Positions 29,784 to 41,039 of a DNA stretch of 64,000 nucleotides are shown piece by piece. The translations under genes were made by a program, and so were the position numbers. This DNA comes from Phymatolithon calcareum (lineage: Eukaryota; Rhodophyta; Florideophyceae; Hapalidiales). Every line of letters begins with the position of its first letter. Positions within the stretch are counted from its first letter, which is position 1. The stretch is from contig OZ345353.1 of assembly GCA_977006965.1 (NCBI GenBank), forward strand, positions 4,526,001-4,590,000, in the 5' to 3' direction. A model generated the notes under the pieces. The model saw only the letters and a program-made list of their open reading frames with translations, had not been told where the DNA came from and ran no database searches.

Positions 29784-32207
29784 ATGACTCCAGAGTTCGT
29801 TTTATTTCACTGTGTACCCTTTGCGGCCGTTGTGCAGTGCTTTCAAGGTTCATTGTCTTCAAGAAACGAACTGTTTCAGTCCTTCTTCAATGGCATTTGT
29901 GTGGACGAGGAGTTCAAATCAATGTCGACCAACAGAGCGCAGTTTGTTCGCAACGAGGGCATTGCGAATGCAGCGAAGGAAGTTTTCTGCGAGATTTCTG
30001 CAAGGAAGGAGCCAAGAGCGAAACACCTGAGACAACACCATTCTACTATCAAGGCGGAGATGTGGAATCGAATTGAGAACGCACGGGAATTTTTCCGTCA
30101 TATTCCCTCGTACGGTGCATCTGTCCTTTGGCTGCTTCCAACCGCGGACGTGATTATTCTCATTGCCTTGTTTGTCGAAAGGCAGAATGCGGAAGAGCCT
30201 AATGCTAACTTCGAAACTAATCATCTGATTGATTTGTACGAATTTGCCCTCAAGTGCATTCATATACCGGCCGACAACACGATCAAGCTGTTCCGCAAAC
30301 AAATATTCAGCGCGTTTCTAAATATTTTCGTGCCTTCGAAGATGGCTGAAGCTGCAGACATGAGGCGGCGCACGGTCAATCAGCTTCTTTCAGAGGGAAA
30401 AAAGGAAATTAAGACTTTTTCTTTCTCCTGGATGAAGATGAGCAACTTTCGAAATCTCAAGAACCCTTATGAAGACAGCTTCCCTGGTGCTGTGCTCAAT
30501 GTAATTTCGTCTATGACAGAGTCGAAAAACGAGGTTGTAGGGCCGTTGATGGGCTTTGCAGAGGCCGCTGTGATGGAACTGGATGCTAGTTTTCAGTCTA
30601 TTCGCAATGTGACTGATTCGGGGCAGAGCTGTCATTCCTTTATTGGAAAAAACGGATGTGCGTACTTGCGTCTCTGGGGCATGGAGCAGCAAATTTTCTC
30701 CTTCTGGTTCTCTATACGAAAGCTCATTGACGAGTGGGGAGGATTCTCTTCGTCGAAACAATTCATCGAGAAGATGACTCGGACATGGGCCGACGCCGTT
30801 CAGATTCCATCGTTCTCTGATGTCCTTTCGCCGTCTTTCTCCCATCGAGTCGCTCGAGAGCTCAAAAGTGGTCTCTTCATCTCAGAACTACAGAATTTCT
30901 TCGTAAAGCGGCGCGGGGTAGACCCGCAACAGAGTAACGTCAACATCCCCGCGCACAACGACATTGATTCCGCGTCACAGAAGGCAGTAGAAGAGTTCCC
31001 AAAGATCCAAACCTCTGGCCAAACGAAGCGGAAGAAATCGTCAACCGAACAGTGTGCCGTTCCGAAACGAAAGAAGATCAAGGAACGGTCTTTCTCCTCA
31101 CTTGCAGAGCTGGGCGAGAATAAACCGCAGCTCCACCGGGAGGAAGAGACGCAAATGAACGAAGTGAAACTCCAGGATGAAATCAATGCCGATCCGCTGG
31201 GCGAGAAGGAAGCGCAACTCCAGACGCATCGACGAAGGGAGAAGGAAATAGAGCGGCAGCACGACGAACAAGCCCAACTGCAACGTGAGAATGAAGAACG
31301 ACAGGAGCGCGAAAAGGAAGTGCAGCTGCAGCGTGAGAAAGAAGCACGGCAGATGCAGCGTGACAGAGAAGCACAGCAGCTGCGCGAGAAGGAAGCGCAG
31401 CTACAGCGAGAGAAAGAAGCACGGCAGCTGCGCGAGAAGGAAGCGCAGCTACAGCGAGAGAAAGAAGCACGGCAGCTGCGCGAGAAGGAAGCGCAGCTGC
31501 AGAGAGAGAAAGAACTACGGCAGCAGCGCGAAAAGGAGGCAAAAATCCAAGATATCATGAAACAAGCAGAGGGAAGGGCCGAAGAAAGCATTGGAACAAA
31601 AGCGGATGTGAGGGCCCGCAATGTCAATGACGCTGAATTCGTCAACGATATCTCAAAATTTTTGCATTACATCGAAAGCGAGATTGCCGCCGTAATGGCT
31701 GTTGAACTTGTAGACAGCTCAACAAAGGCGAATGCGAAGAATGCTTTACAGAAGTTCGCAGCTCGTGGGAAGAAACTTCTGGCAACCCGCGAGAACCATG
31801 TTTCGCGACAAAAAAGGGCGGTAGAAGAGCGCATGAGAGAGTTGGATAAGGAATCTCTACCAGATATGGAAAATGAAGCTCAAGTAGCTCACAAGGTCAA
31901 GAGTGATATCAAAGATTGGTTAAGGCGGGCACGATTTGTCGATCGTGATCTTATCTATATATTAACAAATCTGCACGAAGTACTTCCTTCTCAAACACTA
32001 TGGAGGCCCGTTAATCGCAATCAGCTTTGGAACAATGATCAAGTCTTGTATTACTACCGCGAAAGCCGCAACGTCACGCATCCTCTGAGGCAACAAAAGA
32101 AAGCATCGTCGTACGAGAAGAAATTATGTCAAGAACTTTACATGCTGCTGGAAAATGAGAAGAATTGTTTCTTTTCGGAAGACATATCCGTGGAGTTAGT
32201 AGAGTAG
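29784..32207 (+). CDS. Charged-helix nuclear-type protein of family C (807 residues), unknown function
   Basis: The start is the first ATG of the frame (29784); the frame is open 31 codons further up with only a TTG. Residues 1-400 are mixed helical with no recognised domain. Around 414-435 a bipartite basic cluster (TKRKKSS..., VPKRKKIKE) is a likely nuclear signal. Residues about 470-590 are almost entirely Arg/Lys/Glu/Gln with 16-residue repeats of REKEAQLQREKEARQL (48 bp in DNA), expected to form a single alpha helix or coiled coil. The C-terminal 200 residues (…DISKFLHYIESEIAAV…, DLIYILTNLHEVLPSQ) end in an acidic tail. This C-terminal part recurs as broken copies at 52.7 and 53.6-54.0 kb, so the gene belongs to a repeated family. 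Confidence 0.8.
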   Translation: MTPEFVLFHCVPFAAVVQCFQGSLSSRNELFQSFFNGICVDEEFKSMSTNRAQFVRNEGIANAAKEVFCEISARKEPRAKHLRQHHSTIKAEMWNRIENAREFFRHIPSYGASVLWLLPTADVIILIALFVERQNAEEPNANFETNHLIDLYEFALKCIHIPADNTIKLFRKQIFSAFLNIFVPSKMAEAADMRRRTVNQLLSEGKKEIKTFSFSWMKMSNFRNLKNPYEDSFPGAVLNVISSMTESKNEVVGPLMGFAEAAVMELDASFQSIRNVTDSGQSCHSFIGKNGCAYLRLWGMEQQIFSFWFSIRKLIDEWGGFSSSKQFIEKMTRTWADAVQIPSFSDVLSPSFSHRVARELKSGLFISELQNFFVKRRGVDPQQSNVNIPAHNDIDSASQKAVEEFPKIQTSGQTKRKKSSTEQCAVPKRKKIKERSFSSLAELGENKPQLHREEETQMNEVKLQDEINADPLGEKEAQLQTHRRREKEIERQHDEQAQLQRENEERQEREKEVQLQREKEARQMQRDREAQQLREKEAQLQREKEARQLREKEAQLQREKEARQLREKEAQLQREKELRQQREKEAKIQDIMKQAEGRAEESIGTKADVRARNVNDAEFVNDISKFLHYIESEIAAVMAVELVDSSTKANAKNALQKFAARGKKLLATRENHVSRQKRAVEERMRELDKESLPDMENEAQVAHKVKSDIKDWLRRARFVDRDLIYILTNLHEVLPSQTLWRPVNRNQLWNNDQVLYYYRESRNVTHPLRQQKKASSYEKKLCQELYMLLENEKNCFFSEDISVELVE

Positions 32208-32810
32208 ACCATTACAGAGCACTGGCCTACTTTGCACTTATCTTGCTTGCTCGCAAAAAGCAAGTTTCCTTCCTCCCTGGTAAAAAATGTAATCAAAAAT
32301 GGTGCAACTGCTTTTGACTCAGGCGAGAATGCATTGGACGGTGCTAATCTCATCGTCCTGCATTCCATGCGCATCGCCCGACCAGTCGATCGATAGTTCA
32401 ATTTGTCCTCCACTATCGCCCCCACAGCCTATTATAGAGTGTGTGGCCCCTCCACACAAACTTTCATGGGGTGTGTGGCCCCTCCACACAAACTGTCATG
32501 GGGTGTGTGGCCCCTCCACGCAAACTTTCATGGGGTGTGGCCCCCCGCACAACCTGCCTTGGGGTGTGTAGTTCACCTACACAACTTGCCATGGGCTTTG
32601 TGCCCCCCCTCAGCACAACTTGGCGCGACATGTGTGCGTACCCTCACAACCTGCTGTGGGGTGTGTGGCCCCCCACACAACCGGCCATGGTGTGTGTGCC
32701 CACTCAGAGAAACTGTCATAGGAGGTGTGGCCCCCCCACGTACCTGCCATATGGAGTATATCCCGCCCAACACATGACATCATGGTGTGTGACGCCACTC
32801 ATACATGGAA
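32208..32810 (+). repeat. Family C 3' region with hairpin array
   Basis: The segment after the stop (32208-32410) is conserved with 53960-54180 and with the minus strand of 52440-52640, including CATCGTCCTGCATTCCATGC. About ten units of 30-38 bp follow (32425-32765), such as GGGGTGTGTGGCCCCTCCAC plus ACAAACTTTCAT. Each has a TGTGTGG/CCACACA stem. A partial tail motif (ACATGACATCATGGTGTGTG) lies at 32772-32830. Confidence 0.88.
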
Positions 32811-32984
32811 ACTGACAAAATAGGGAATAGGGAATAGAGAATACAATTCTCAAAGCTGATCGAGATGGGAAAACGCTTATATACTGAAATATCCATGCTA
32901 TGAACTTGACTTCGTTCATACCTCGATTATGTGCCCTTTTTGAAAAATATTTCATCTGACGAATACATTTGGAGTGTGCTTCTG

Positions 32985-33445
32985 GTTACAGCGAACAGGC
33001 TTTTTGTACGCTAGAAGGCTATCGGGTCTGTGACCCGACCACAAAACCTGCTATAGAGTGTGTGGCCCCCCAACACAGCACGTCATGGGGTGTGACGCCC
33101 ACAGTACATGGAAACTGACAGAACTAATGCAGAAGAAACTCAAGCTAGCAGGTGCTAAGATGCTTTCGAGCATAGCGGAGAGACCATTAACTGGGACGAA
33201 GCCAGGACACCCACCAACGACTTCATAATGCGGGCAAGAGACTTACTAATTCTTAGAATGGGCTAGCGGCGCCAGGTCTGCGAGGCCCTGATACAATGCG
33301 TTGGACGAACGCCGGAATCAATTTTTGGTGATGTACCTGGCCTAGACGTGAATTCCGTAGTCAAGCTCGCTCCAAAGGAATAGAATAGAAGAAACATAGG
33401 CCCTCGAGTCTCTTATAGCCCCAGTACCGTAAAAGGGAAACGAAT
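32985..33445 (+). repeat. Family C tail
   Basis: This holds one or two hairpin units (33045-33080), then AACACAGCACGTCATGGGGT, a CTCAAGCTAGCAGGTGCTAAG block, GGGACGAAGCCAGGACAC and CTTCATAATGCGGGC, then a segment conserved to about 33440. It matches 56240-56690 along its whole length, and 26825-27025 and 52130-52290 (minus) in part. Confidence 0.88.
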
Positions 33446-33689
33446 GAATTAATTTTCAAGCGCTATATATGAGCAATCGGGGCGCAATCAGATGTGACAT
33501 GTTGCTTTTCTTCTTTCGCACTGGGCCCCAGTCCAATATCATTCCTAACGTTAATGTGTAGAATTTCGCTGAGGTCAAAGTTTGCAACAAAGAGGCTTAG
33601 GAGCTGTGTGATCTAACTACTATCCAATAATTTTTGCTGTGTTGTTACTCCTGCTCTCTGTTTCTTTGTCCGAAGGGGAGACATGGAAT

Positions 33690-35331
33690 CTTTCTCCGTG
33701 TCTCGACGTATATTTAACATGGTATAGATCCGAGTTGTTCCATTGGGAACACGTGCACATGAGCGAGCCCCTAGCCGAGAAAATTGACCAGAGTTTCCCA
33801 TTAAAATGCGTTCCGTATTATTTGTGAAATGCGAAAGGAAGAACAGTCTCTTCCGCAAAAGTGAGTCGAGTCTGAACAGAATGAGCTGTGTGCTGCAAAA
33901 GGAAGAACAGTTTGTAGACCAAAGATGAATTGGATCTGTACAGCATGAGCTGTGAACAGCAAATGGAAGGGCAGTCTGTACAACAAAAGTGAGTTGAATC
34001 TGTACAGTATGATGTGTGACGGGCGAAAGGAAGGACAGTCTGTACAACAAAAGTGATTTGAATCTGCACAGTATGGTGTGTGACCGGTGAAAGGAAGGAC
34101 AGTCTGTGCAACGAAAAGTGAGTCGAATCTGTACAGTATGATGTGTGACCGGTGAGAGAAGGACAGTCTGTGGAACGAAAAGTGAGTCGAATCTGTACAG
34201 TATGATGTGTGACCGGCGAAGGAAGGACAGTCTGTGCAACGAAAAGTGAGTCGAATCTGTACAGTATGATGTGTGACCGGCGAAGGAAGGAAGTCTGCGC
34301 AACGAAAAGTGAGTCGAATTTGTACAGTATGAGCTGCGACCATGGAATGGAAGGACATTCTGTACAAAAAAAGTGAGTCGAATTTGTACTGTATGAGTTG
34401 TGACCAGCGAATGGAAGGACACTCTGTACAACAAAAGTGATGCGAGTCTGTGCAGTATGATGTGTGAACGGCGAAGGAAGGAAAATCTGTACAACATAAA
34501 TGAGTTGAATCTCTACTCTATGAAGTATGGTTTTTCAAGGGGAAGTAATATTTCATTTGTCTTGAATACATTCCTCTTAAATATTCCCTTCTTCTGAAAT
34601 CCTCGTGGTATTTGTTTGTTTTTCTAGTTTGATTGTTTTCCTGTATGGCATGGTTGCTTGGATAGTGTATTGAAAGTATGTCGAAATATGATCTGTGTGG
34701 AGGGGCCACAGACCGCTGTGGAGGATCCCTGAAGAAGGGCCACAAACCCCATGTGGAGTGGCCACAGATCCGTGTGGCGGGGCCACAGATCCGTGTGGCG
34801 GGGCCACAGACCGCTGTGGAGGATCCCTGAAGAAGGGCCCCAAAACCCCATTAGGAGGGGCCACAGACCCGTGTGGCGGGGCCACACAGTGCTGAGAGGC
34901 ACACGCATTGTGGGGACAAGACTCGTATTCAAAATATTACAAAGCTTTTTACTGGTTGTTGGTAATATACGCGGCAGTCGAGGTCGACACGCAATTACCA
35001 GAAACGAGTTGGGAGATTAAAATTATATTTGGGGAATTTAAAAGGGGGAAGAGTGGCGGATCTCAGGGGGAGAAAAAAGGGGGGACCGGGAGAGGGCACG
35101 CGGTAAGGGAGGTAACACGACATAATCTTTACTCAAATCTCGTTGATCTGAGTCCCTCACTGTCTAGTCGAAGGTTGGACAAAGAAGCATCCTAGGGTTG
35201 GGTAGCAAACGTACGTGGTACACTTCCGGGTCATTGATGCGCGCGTGTACTACAAAACGGTGCTGTTGCGGCGTGCGGTACGACTGCAGGGCCTTGAGAC
35301 GCAGAGTCTCCGTGTCTCGACGTATATTTAA
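33690..35331 (-). repeat. Short family D unit at 33.7-35.3 kb
   Basis: Plus-strand order is the truncated end of a preceding spacer (CCGTGTCTCGACGTATATTT, 33697-33716), leader (33718-33830), about ten 64-bp units (33830-34500), spacer 2, hairpin array (34695-34895) and spacer 1 with a TTTAAAAGGGGG box near 35037. It is followed directly by the F-box-like unit, the same order as at 23622-26272. Confidence 0.9.
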
Positions 35332-36800
35332 TACTTCTATCCATCTCAGTTTTTCAAGAGCGAGGCCTCAAGATTAAACTGTTTTGCGATCTCTGACTTG
35401 TTTCCTATCCTCACTGATTAATGTAATGCTCAAGAAATATGGGGAAAAAGATTTCTCGGATCACTCATTCGGGGAACCTATTTGTAGTGCACGTTTCTCA
35501 ATTTGATCGAATATTTACTACCATTTCGAGAAACTACTTTTTCGGAGAAGGAAGGCTAGAGACGGTGCGGAGTTATGGCGCTCTTTTCAGAATCCTGGCA
35601 TAATCTGCCTCTTGAGATCATACACTTCGTGCAGACCACCGATGATGGCATGCATGTCTAAACAAGGCAGCTACCGCCGGTGTCCCGCATGAATCGATGT
35701 CCTTGGTTATGTCGCGGGGACACATACGGCGGCAGCAGGACAGCGACCACGCTCGAAGACATCCGGGCTTTAATCGACATCGCTAATGAATGTCTTAGAG
35801 CCGCAACCACGGGCATTCGAACAGCGGCGCAGCACGAAAGATCACGATGCCCGGCCAGGTCTTTCAGAACCGTCTCGACACGGAAGTAGCGGCATTCGAG
35901 AATCCGCCGCGCTCTAAGACGCTCCCGCGACAGTCTAGGTCACCGGACAGCGCATGGGCGCCAGAACCGGTACCCGCCTGGAAGAACCTTTTGGCGTTTT
36001 ACGACCGGGCCAAGAACGCCTTCTGCACGTTTTCTGTGCGACCCTCTAAAAAGGTTGAGACAGGCTGCGCCGCGCTGCAACAAGGCGAGACTCTGTTCGT
36101 CATATTTACAGGGTCGTGCACCCGGCGGCTGCTGAAAACGTGGCTACATGCAGCGCAGAGTCGAAAGCTTTGGCGGCAGTCTTACGGGCGCGTACAGTTT
36201 CCAGCAACTTCTCATGAGTCCGAGCTTTGCCGATCGAAATCCCAATACCAAGCAGCACGCAGAAGAAACCTTGATCTCCACCGCACCCATCGAAAGCTTG
36301 CAGACGCGTTTACACGAAGGGACGCACCTCGGATCGTGCCTGAACTGAGACATGAACCGCGCGTAAAGCAGCGAACAGCGTCAAGAGCTTTTAGTACACC
36401 GACTCTCATTTTCCCGCAAGGACTCGTGCGATATCTGATTTCTCGGCGGAGGCTAGACTGGTGAGCCTCTCGAGTTGGCGGCCGTCTTTTCTTGTTGACC
36501 ACCCACTCTTCAAAGTCGTTTCTAGTAGCAGGGAATAATTCGCACCGATAAAACTACAGCAATCCGGTTCTCCGGCAAGCGGTACATCTCCGGGAGGATG
36601 TTCCTAAGAGTTATTGGACGGTGTCCAGAAACTCTAATAAAGATATGCGCGATACTGCTGTCCTTCTAGTGGGAGCTAGACCGTTGGACGGCGTGAAAGC
36701 AATGTCACAATAACTTCGGTTATATATTTCGAATAAAACGGCATATCTTTCTACAGCCTGTCAAAGCAAGCAGCCTCCAGGCTTCCGCGCTATCACAATA
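35332..36800 (+). pseudogene. F-box-like gene unit, most complete copy
   Basis: The ATG at 35575 opens MALFSESWHNLPLEIIHFV, an F-box-like beginning, closed by TAA after GMHV. A second frame (35680-35889) carries VSRMNRCPWLCRGD and EDIRALIDIANECLRAATTG. A third (35847-36464, 205 residues, ATG) carries MPGQVFQNRLDTEVAAF, WKNLLAFYDRAKNAF and GETLFVIFTGSCTRRLLK. A fourth has EETLISTAPIESLQTRLHEG. AATAAA occurs at 36636-36641 and 36732-36737. F-box proteins recruit substrates to SCF ubiquitin ligases. The frames imply introns or decay; comparison with 59.7-61.0 kb shows similarity in the same frames. Confidence 0.45.
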
Positions 36801-37978
36801 TTTCTTCCACATCTTTCTGCCTCTTGCTGCTGCGAAAAAGGTGGATGGGGAAGCGAAAGATTTTGTTCCCTCTTTAGACGGTCCGAAGCCCTATAATTGG
36901 ATCAATCAGTGCTATTCCAACGGGAAGAATGCTGGACTAAATAAGGTACGAGACAAAATGTTAAAAATTGACCCAGTATCGAGAACAAGTGTGCTTTTCA
37001 TGGAGGGCCTGTGCCCCCTTGAAATATACGCTTGTCTTAGAGTACGTCCGGAAATTGTGGCTTTATAAATAGATGGGGAAATCGAATTGTCTAGCTACCG
37101 TCGTATCTCTCTATTACACATGTTATACTAATGCTTAGCTATATTTAAAAATCGGTCCGGCATTCCACTGACGGCGCACAATATCAAACACTCTTTTAGT
37201 CGTGAATGAGGCAAAATCCAAACGGCGCTCAGTTTTGTTCCTGAACCAAGTTGAGTGATGATCTCACTATCATGTTAACGTGCGTTTAAATACGAAACCG
37301 CGTCTCTCGCATCCTCCTGCTGCTGGTCTCGAACAATACTATTGTTTGCGATGGATGTGGGTAGGAGGTAATGTACATCACGGGGGGAATGTGGAAAACA
37401 ACAGGCGACCGTGGCCACGTTCTTCTTCGACAGACAGGTAGCAGGCAGGCTCCAATTCCTTTTGAATAAATTACACAAATGCAGAACGACCGCCAACTTG
37501 ACGACAGATGCATGATCGGAAGCATCATGCTTTTGCATGATGCAAAAGTGCACTATTAATGAATTCCGTGCCGATTGCTTCACTTCCGCGCTGGCTCTGC
37601 ACATGAGGTTTTCATGAATGCATGCGACGTAAGAGGAGTGTGCATCAACATCCTACCATTGAGTATCTACGATGGACTATCGATATCGATCAACGACCAA
37701 GTAAACCTCTTCATTCAACTCCACATATTAGAGCTCTCATTGTCGGGCCACGCATATCCGGCCCCCCGTGGCAGCCGCAGGCATGTCCGGTTCTACGCAC
37801 CCACTCAGACGTTGCAGGAAGCGACGAAAAATGAGCGAAACGATGGTGGTGGGGGGGGAGAGAAAGTATGAAAGAAAAAATGTGTACGTTTATCTCGCAA
37901 AAGGAAAAAAAAGGAATCAAAATCTCAGTCGCCAAGTCGACAGACCAAGAGACTCACCGCACATGCTAAAACATTCAG
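36801..37978. other. No gene supported; one hairpin
   Basis: A 75-codon plus-strand frame at 36841-37068 has no ATG near its start and no recognised motif. 37250-37600 has short minus-strand frames only. A small hairpin lies at 37522-37543. Confidence 0.35.
37522..37543. repeat. Small perfect hairpin
   Basis: Arms GCATCATGC and GCATGATGC are separated by TTTT. The right arm overlaps a second near-palindrome (TTTTGCATGATGCAAAA, 37531-37547). Confidence 0.8.
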
Positions 37979-38509
37979 TTAGACGTCAGTCAACAGTAAG
38001 CATTCTGTCTCATCGCCAAACAATCCTTGAAACAAACTTAAAGCTCCCACATGTTCCGGAACCTGTTCCCTCGCCGTCTTCTGGACCGCCAGCATCTTTC
38101 CCTTCCTTGCCGCCCTTACAGCATGCTTATTCTTCCGTCCGTCATGCAATGGCGGCGTCGTCTGTTTCCCCCGTGTCGGAAGTGCCTCCATAGCACGCTG
38201 ATACTTGGGGTTACGATGCAAGCTCTTCAACAGTAGATGATCGACGCGTTCTATATTTGCAAGATCCTGATAAAATTTCTTCGATTCATCAACTGTGGCC
38301 TTTCTCGACGTCAATCTTCGAGGGGTCGTTCGCAATACCGCCTGTGTCATCGGCGGTTGTACCAAGTACGTCCAGCCGCACTCTGCAGAACAGAAGTGAT
38401 TCGCGTTCTCATCGGCGATCATCTGACCCGGCATCACACCGCCCCGCCCGCAGTTGAAGCAGCCACGAAGTATGAATGCAGCCGGAGAGGCCACCACCGG
38501 CGGCGCCAT
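37979..38509 (-). CDS. FLZ/TRASH-like zinc-finger protein, about 176 residues
   Basis: The first in-frame ATG is at 38509; the frame stays open upstream past 38608, so an upstream exon is possible (a CTAAC and a TTTTAATTGCAG acceptor-like end lie near 38675-38705). Near residue 15 the protein reads RGCFNCGRGG, then 19 residues after the second Cys comes FCSAEC: a C-x2-C-x19-C-x3-C metal site like FLZ, MYM or TRASH fingers. Then come a KFYQDLANIERVDHLLLKSL helix and a basic stretch (DGRKNKHAVRAARKGK). It ends LTDV. A protein-protein or nucleic-acid role is likely by family. A competing frame at 38409-38897 looks protein-like in part, so a frameshift or exon change cannot be excluded. Confidence 0.55.
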   Translation of the reverse strand: MAPPVVASPAAFILRGCFNCGRGGVMPGQMIADENANHFCSAECGWTYLVQPPMTQAVLRTTPRRLTSRKATVDESKKFYQDLANIERVDHLLLKSLHRNPKYQRAMEALPTRGKQTTPPLHDGRKNKHAVRAARKGKMLAVQKTAREQVPEHVGALSLFQGLFGDETECLLLTDV

Positions 38510-38899
38510 GGACGCCGTCCCTGCGCACAGCGGCGAGGCACTCCGGCTGGGCCGTGAACGAGGGATTGAATGAGTCGAAGTACGTTCGACGCGTGTCGAG
38601 CTTGGCAAAGTATGCTCGGCTGGTCGCCGCTTCGTCCACTGGGCACGTGAGCGTTGCGGGCGCCGTCTTTCTTGGACTGCAATTAAAATCCTGCGGGGTT
38701 AGTTTCAGTGAATGATAAGTCCTGTTCTCTTTTCCGTTCCTGTGAATGTGTGAAGGTCTGGAAGTAGACGCTGTGGTTGCGGTGACATGGAAGTATTTAC
38801 GCGGTTGTACGGTGGGGTTACTTTCGTGTGTATGAGTCCGAGTGTGATATGAGAAGAGAACGGGCAAGTGAATTATGATGAAAGACTGATTCTCCACGG

Positions 38900-39853
38900 C
38901 GTGTTGCAGAGCACCGTGTGGAAGATGTGAATGTCACGCCTACCGTAAAGTACCTTACCTAAAGCCTTAACATCAGCAATTTACCGACGTTGTACAAAGA
39001 GGACCTTATTTACGCAGCACACACAACAATAGTAAAGTATATGAAACTGTACAGTGTTGCGTCAAACGGCGTTCGCCTCTATCAGAGAGGTGAACGCAGT
39101 TTATCGAAATACAGTTTGTGGACAATACAACATGGTGGTGTATCGACCAAAAACGGACTCCTATCGGATGCAAGTGGGAGTGCGTCCCAAAAGCATCTCT
39201 TCCGAAAATATCTGCTCCATATGGCATCAAATCACAACTGTAAGATTAGCATGATTCTCTTTCCGAATTTCCATTCATTTCAAGGAACCTTGAAATTATT
39301 CTAAAAACAACACGTCGCAGGAGACGTTCGTGGTGCATTTCAAACATAATTTCCAAACTAATTCTGAACATGTGATGATCGCGACTAAAATATGTAAGGT
39401 AATGAGTGAACCCCTCTAGGAGCATACGTAGAGTGAGAAATGTGTAAAAAAAGTCGAAACGCGAAATGTAAAGTATATTACGGACAAGGATCGAATATAA
39501 CGATCGTAATAGACCAGACAACCGATGAAACTCATACAATAAGACAGTACTTCCTACTGTTTCATATGCTGAATTTCCTGAAAAAGTATCCAGCTTTGGT
39601 TTTAACGCCATACTCCAGCGCTGGCGCACCGCGCCGTGTCATCAACAAATTGCTCATTTATGAAGCTTTTCCGAATTATTTCTCTCATGAAACGATCCTC
39701 TAGATGTACAGAGCCTATGATATCATACGACGAGATGGCCCGTTCAATCTGTGAGAAATCAGTTTGGGGGTTTTACTGTTCTGTCCCCTGCCCCAGTTGA
39801 CCTTCGGCTGAACCGGGGGCTATATCTGTCACACTGTACCAGTGGTCCACTGG
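38900..39853. other. No gene recognised
   Basis: Only short, unconvincing frames were seen. The second copy of the segmental duplication begins at or before 39854. The sequence immediately left of it cannot be compared with the left flank of copy 1, which lies outside the window. Confidence 0.4.
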
Positions 39854-40697
39854 GTATGATCGAACTGAATGTCTGTCTTACGTTACGTAGTAATTCACGC
39901 AGCATCTTTCCTAACACCTTTCCACGGAAGAGTTTTGAATCACAGGGATATTCTGACAGACTGTGGCTTACCTCATTGTTAATTGCAAGTTCTGTGCCTT
40001 AAGGAACGGGGTTCGCGGGTCACTGGCACTCGAGCATACTGCATCTTCCACTTAACGACAAAACCAAAATGAAAACTCTCGTTGGATCAACATCAACAAC
40101 AATAAAACAGGTCGCTAGTTTCGTAGGATCAGATTTGAGGGCGTAAGCAGACTTTGAGAAGAATAGCACATAAGAAAAAAATCACTCTTACCAGGGAGTC
40201 AACACAAACGAAAAAAGGTAGCTTCTACTAAAAAATCGCAACATGAAAGCAAAAATATCATCACTCTCAATCGACATGTCCGATCTTATTTGCGAGAAAT
40301 TCCAATCAGAGAGACCAAATGCCGCAGAAAAGGACAATCTAGGAGTTTTATCAAGATGCCAGCGATATTCTTGCTCGACGGCACATACGAAAACTCGATG
40401 ATGTTTCCCTTCACCAGTTCTTTAACGTGCTGAGGTAATAAACTCTCTTTTGCCCTGAACTATTCATTGCCGTTTTTCGACAGCTGCGGAAAGGTCAAGA
40501 ACGGCAACGAAAGTATGACCATTCTTCATGCAGGTTTTTGCTCGCAGTATCGCAAGATAAGAGACTATTAAAATTAAAGATTGTAATGACGGAAGAAATG
40601 ACAGTTTCATGCGACATTCTTAGAAAAGTGCCAGTAGTACAAGGGGATGCGCCTATTCCATTATCCTTGCGAAAGACTCACTACTACTAGAAACGAC

Positions 40698-40918
40698 TTT
40701 GTACAGACTCGACTCACTTTTGTTTTACAGTCTGTTCTTCCTTTCATCAGTCACAATACTGTATAGATTCGACTCTCATTTATTGTACAGACTGTCCTTC
40801 CTTTCCCGGTCGCACATCATTCTGTACAGATTAACCTCACTTTTCTTGTAAAGTCTGTCCCTCCTTGCTCAATTCGCATATTATACTACAGAGATTATTG
40901 TCAAGTGTTTGTAGAGAC
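40698..40918 (+). repeat. Degenerate 64-bp array, copy 2
   Basis: Same as 845-1065; no difference noticed. Confidence 0.8.
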
Positions 40919-41039
40919 TCTCTCTCTTTTCGCCATTAGTACTTCGATTGATACTCAGCAATATTATCGGGGTCTGCAAAACAGCGGTATTGCGTCACCA
41001 TCCCGCCTCTTCTTCTTCATCAGTGCAATCCAGAATTGA

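Noticed and set aside
30800-31645. 281-codon Cys/Ser/Arg-rich frame on the minus strand
   Set aside because: It is the antisense of the E/R/K/Q repeat of the charged-helix gene.
32299-32815. Plus-strand frames rich in Gly, Pro, Trp and Cys over the hairpin arrays
   Set aside because: They follow the GTGTGGCCCC repeat in several frames at once and have no conserved non-repeat part. Similar frames at 11174-11510, 13521-13887, 21248-21590, 22883-23223 and 34577-34932 were dropped for the same reason.
38409-38897. Alternative 162-codon minus-strand frame overlapping the zinc-finger gene
   Set aside because: Part of it looks protein-like, but the metal-binding cysteines are only in the other frame. 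It is kept as a note on possible splicing, not as a gene.
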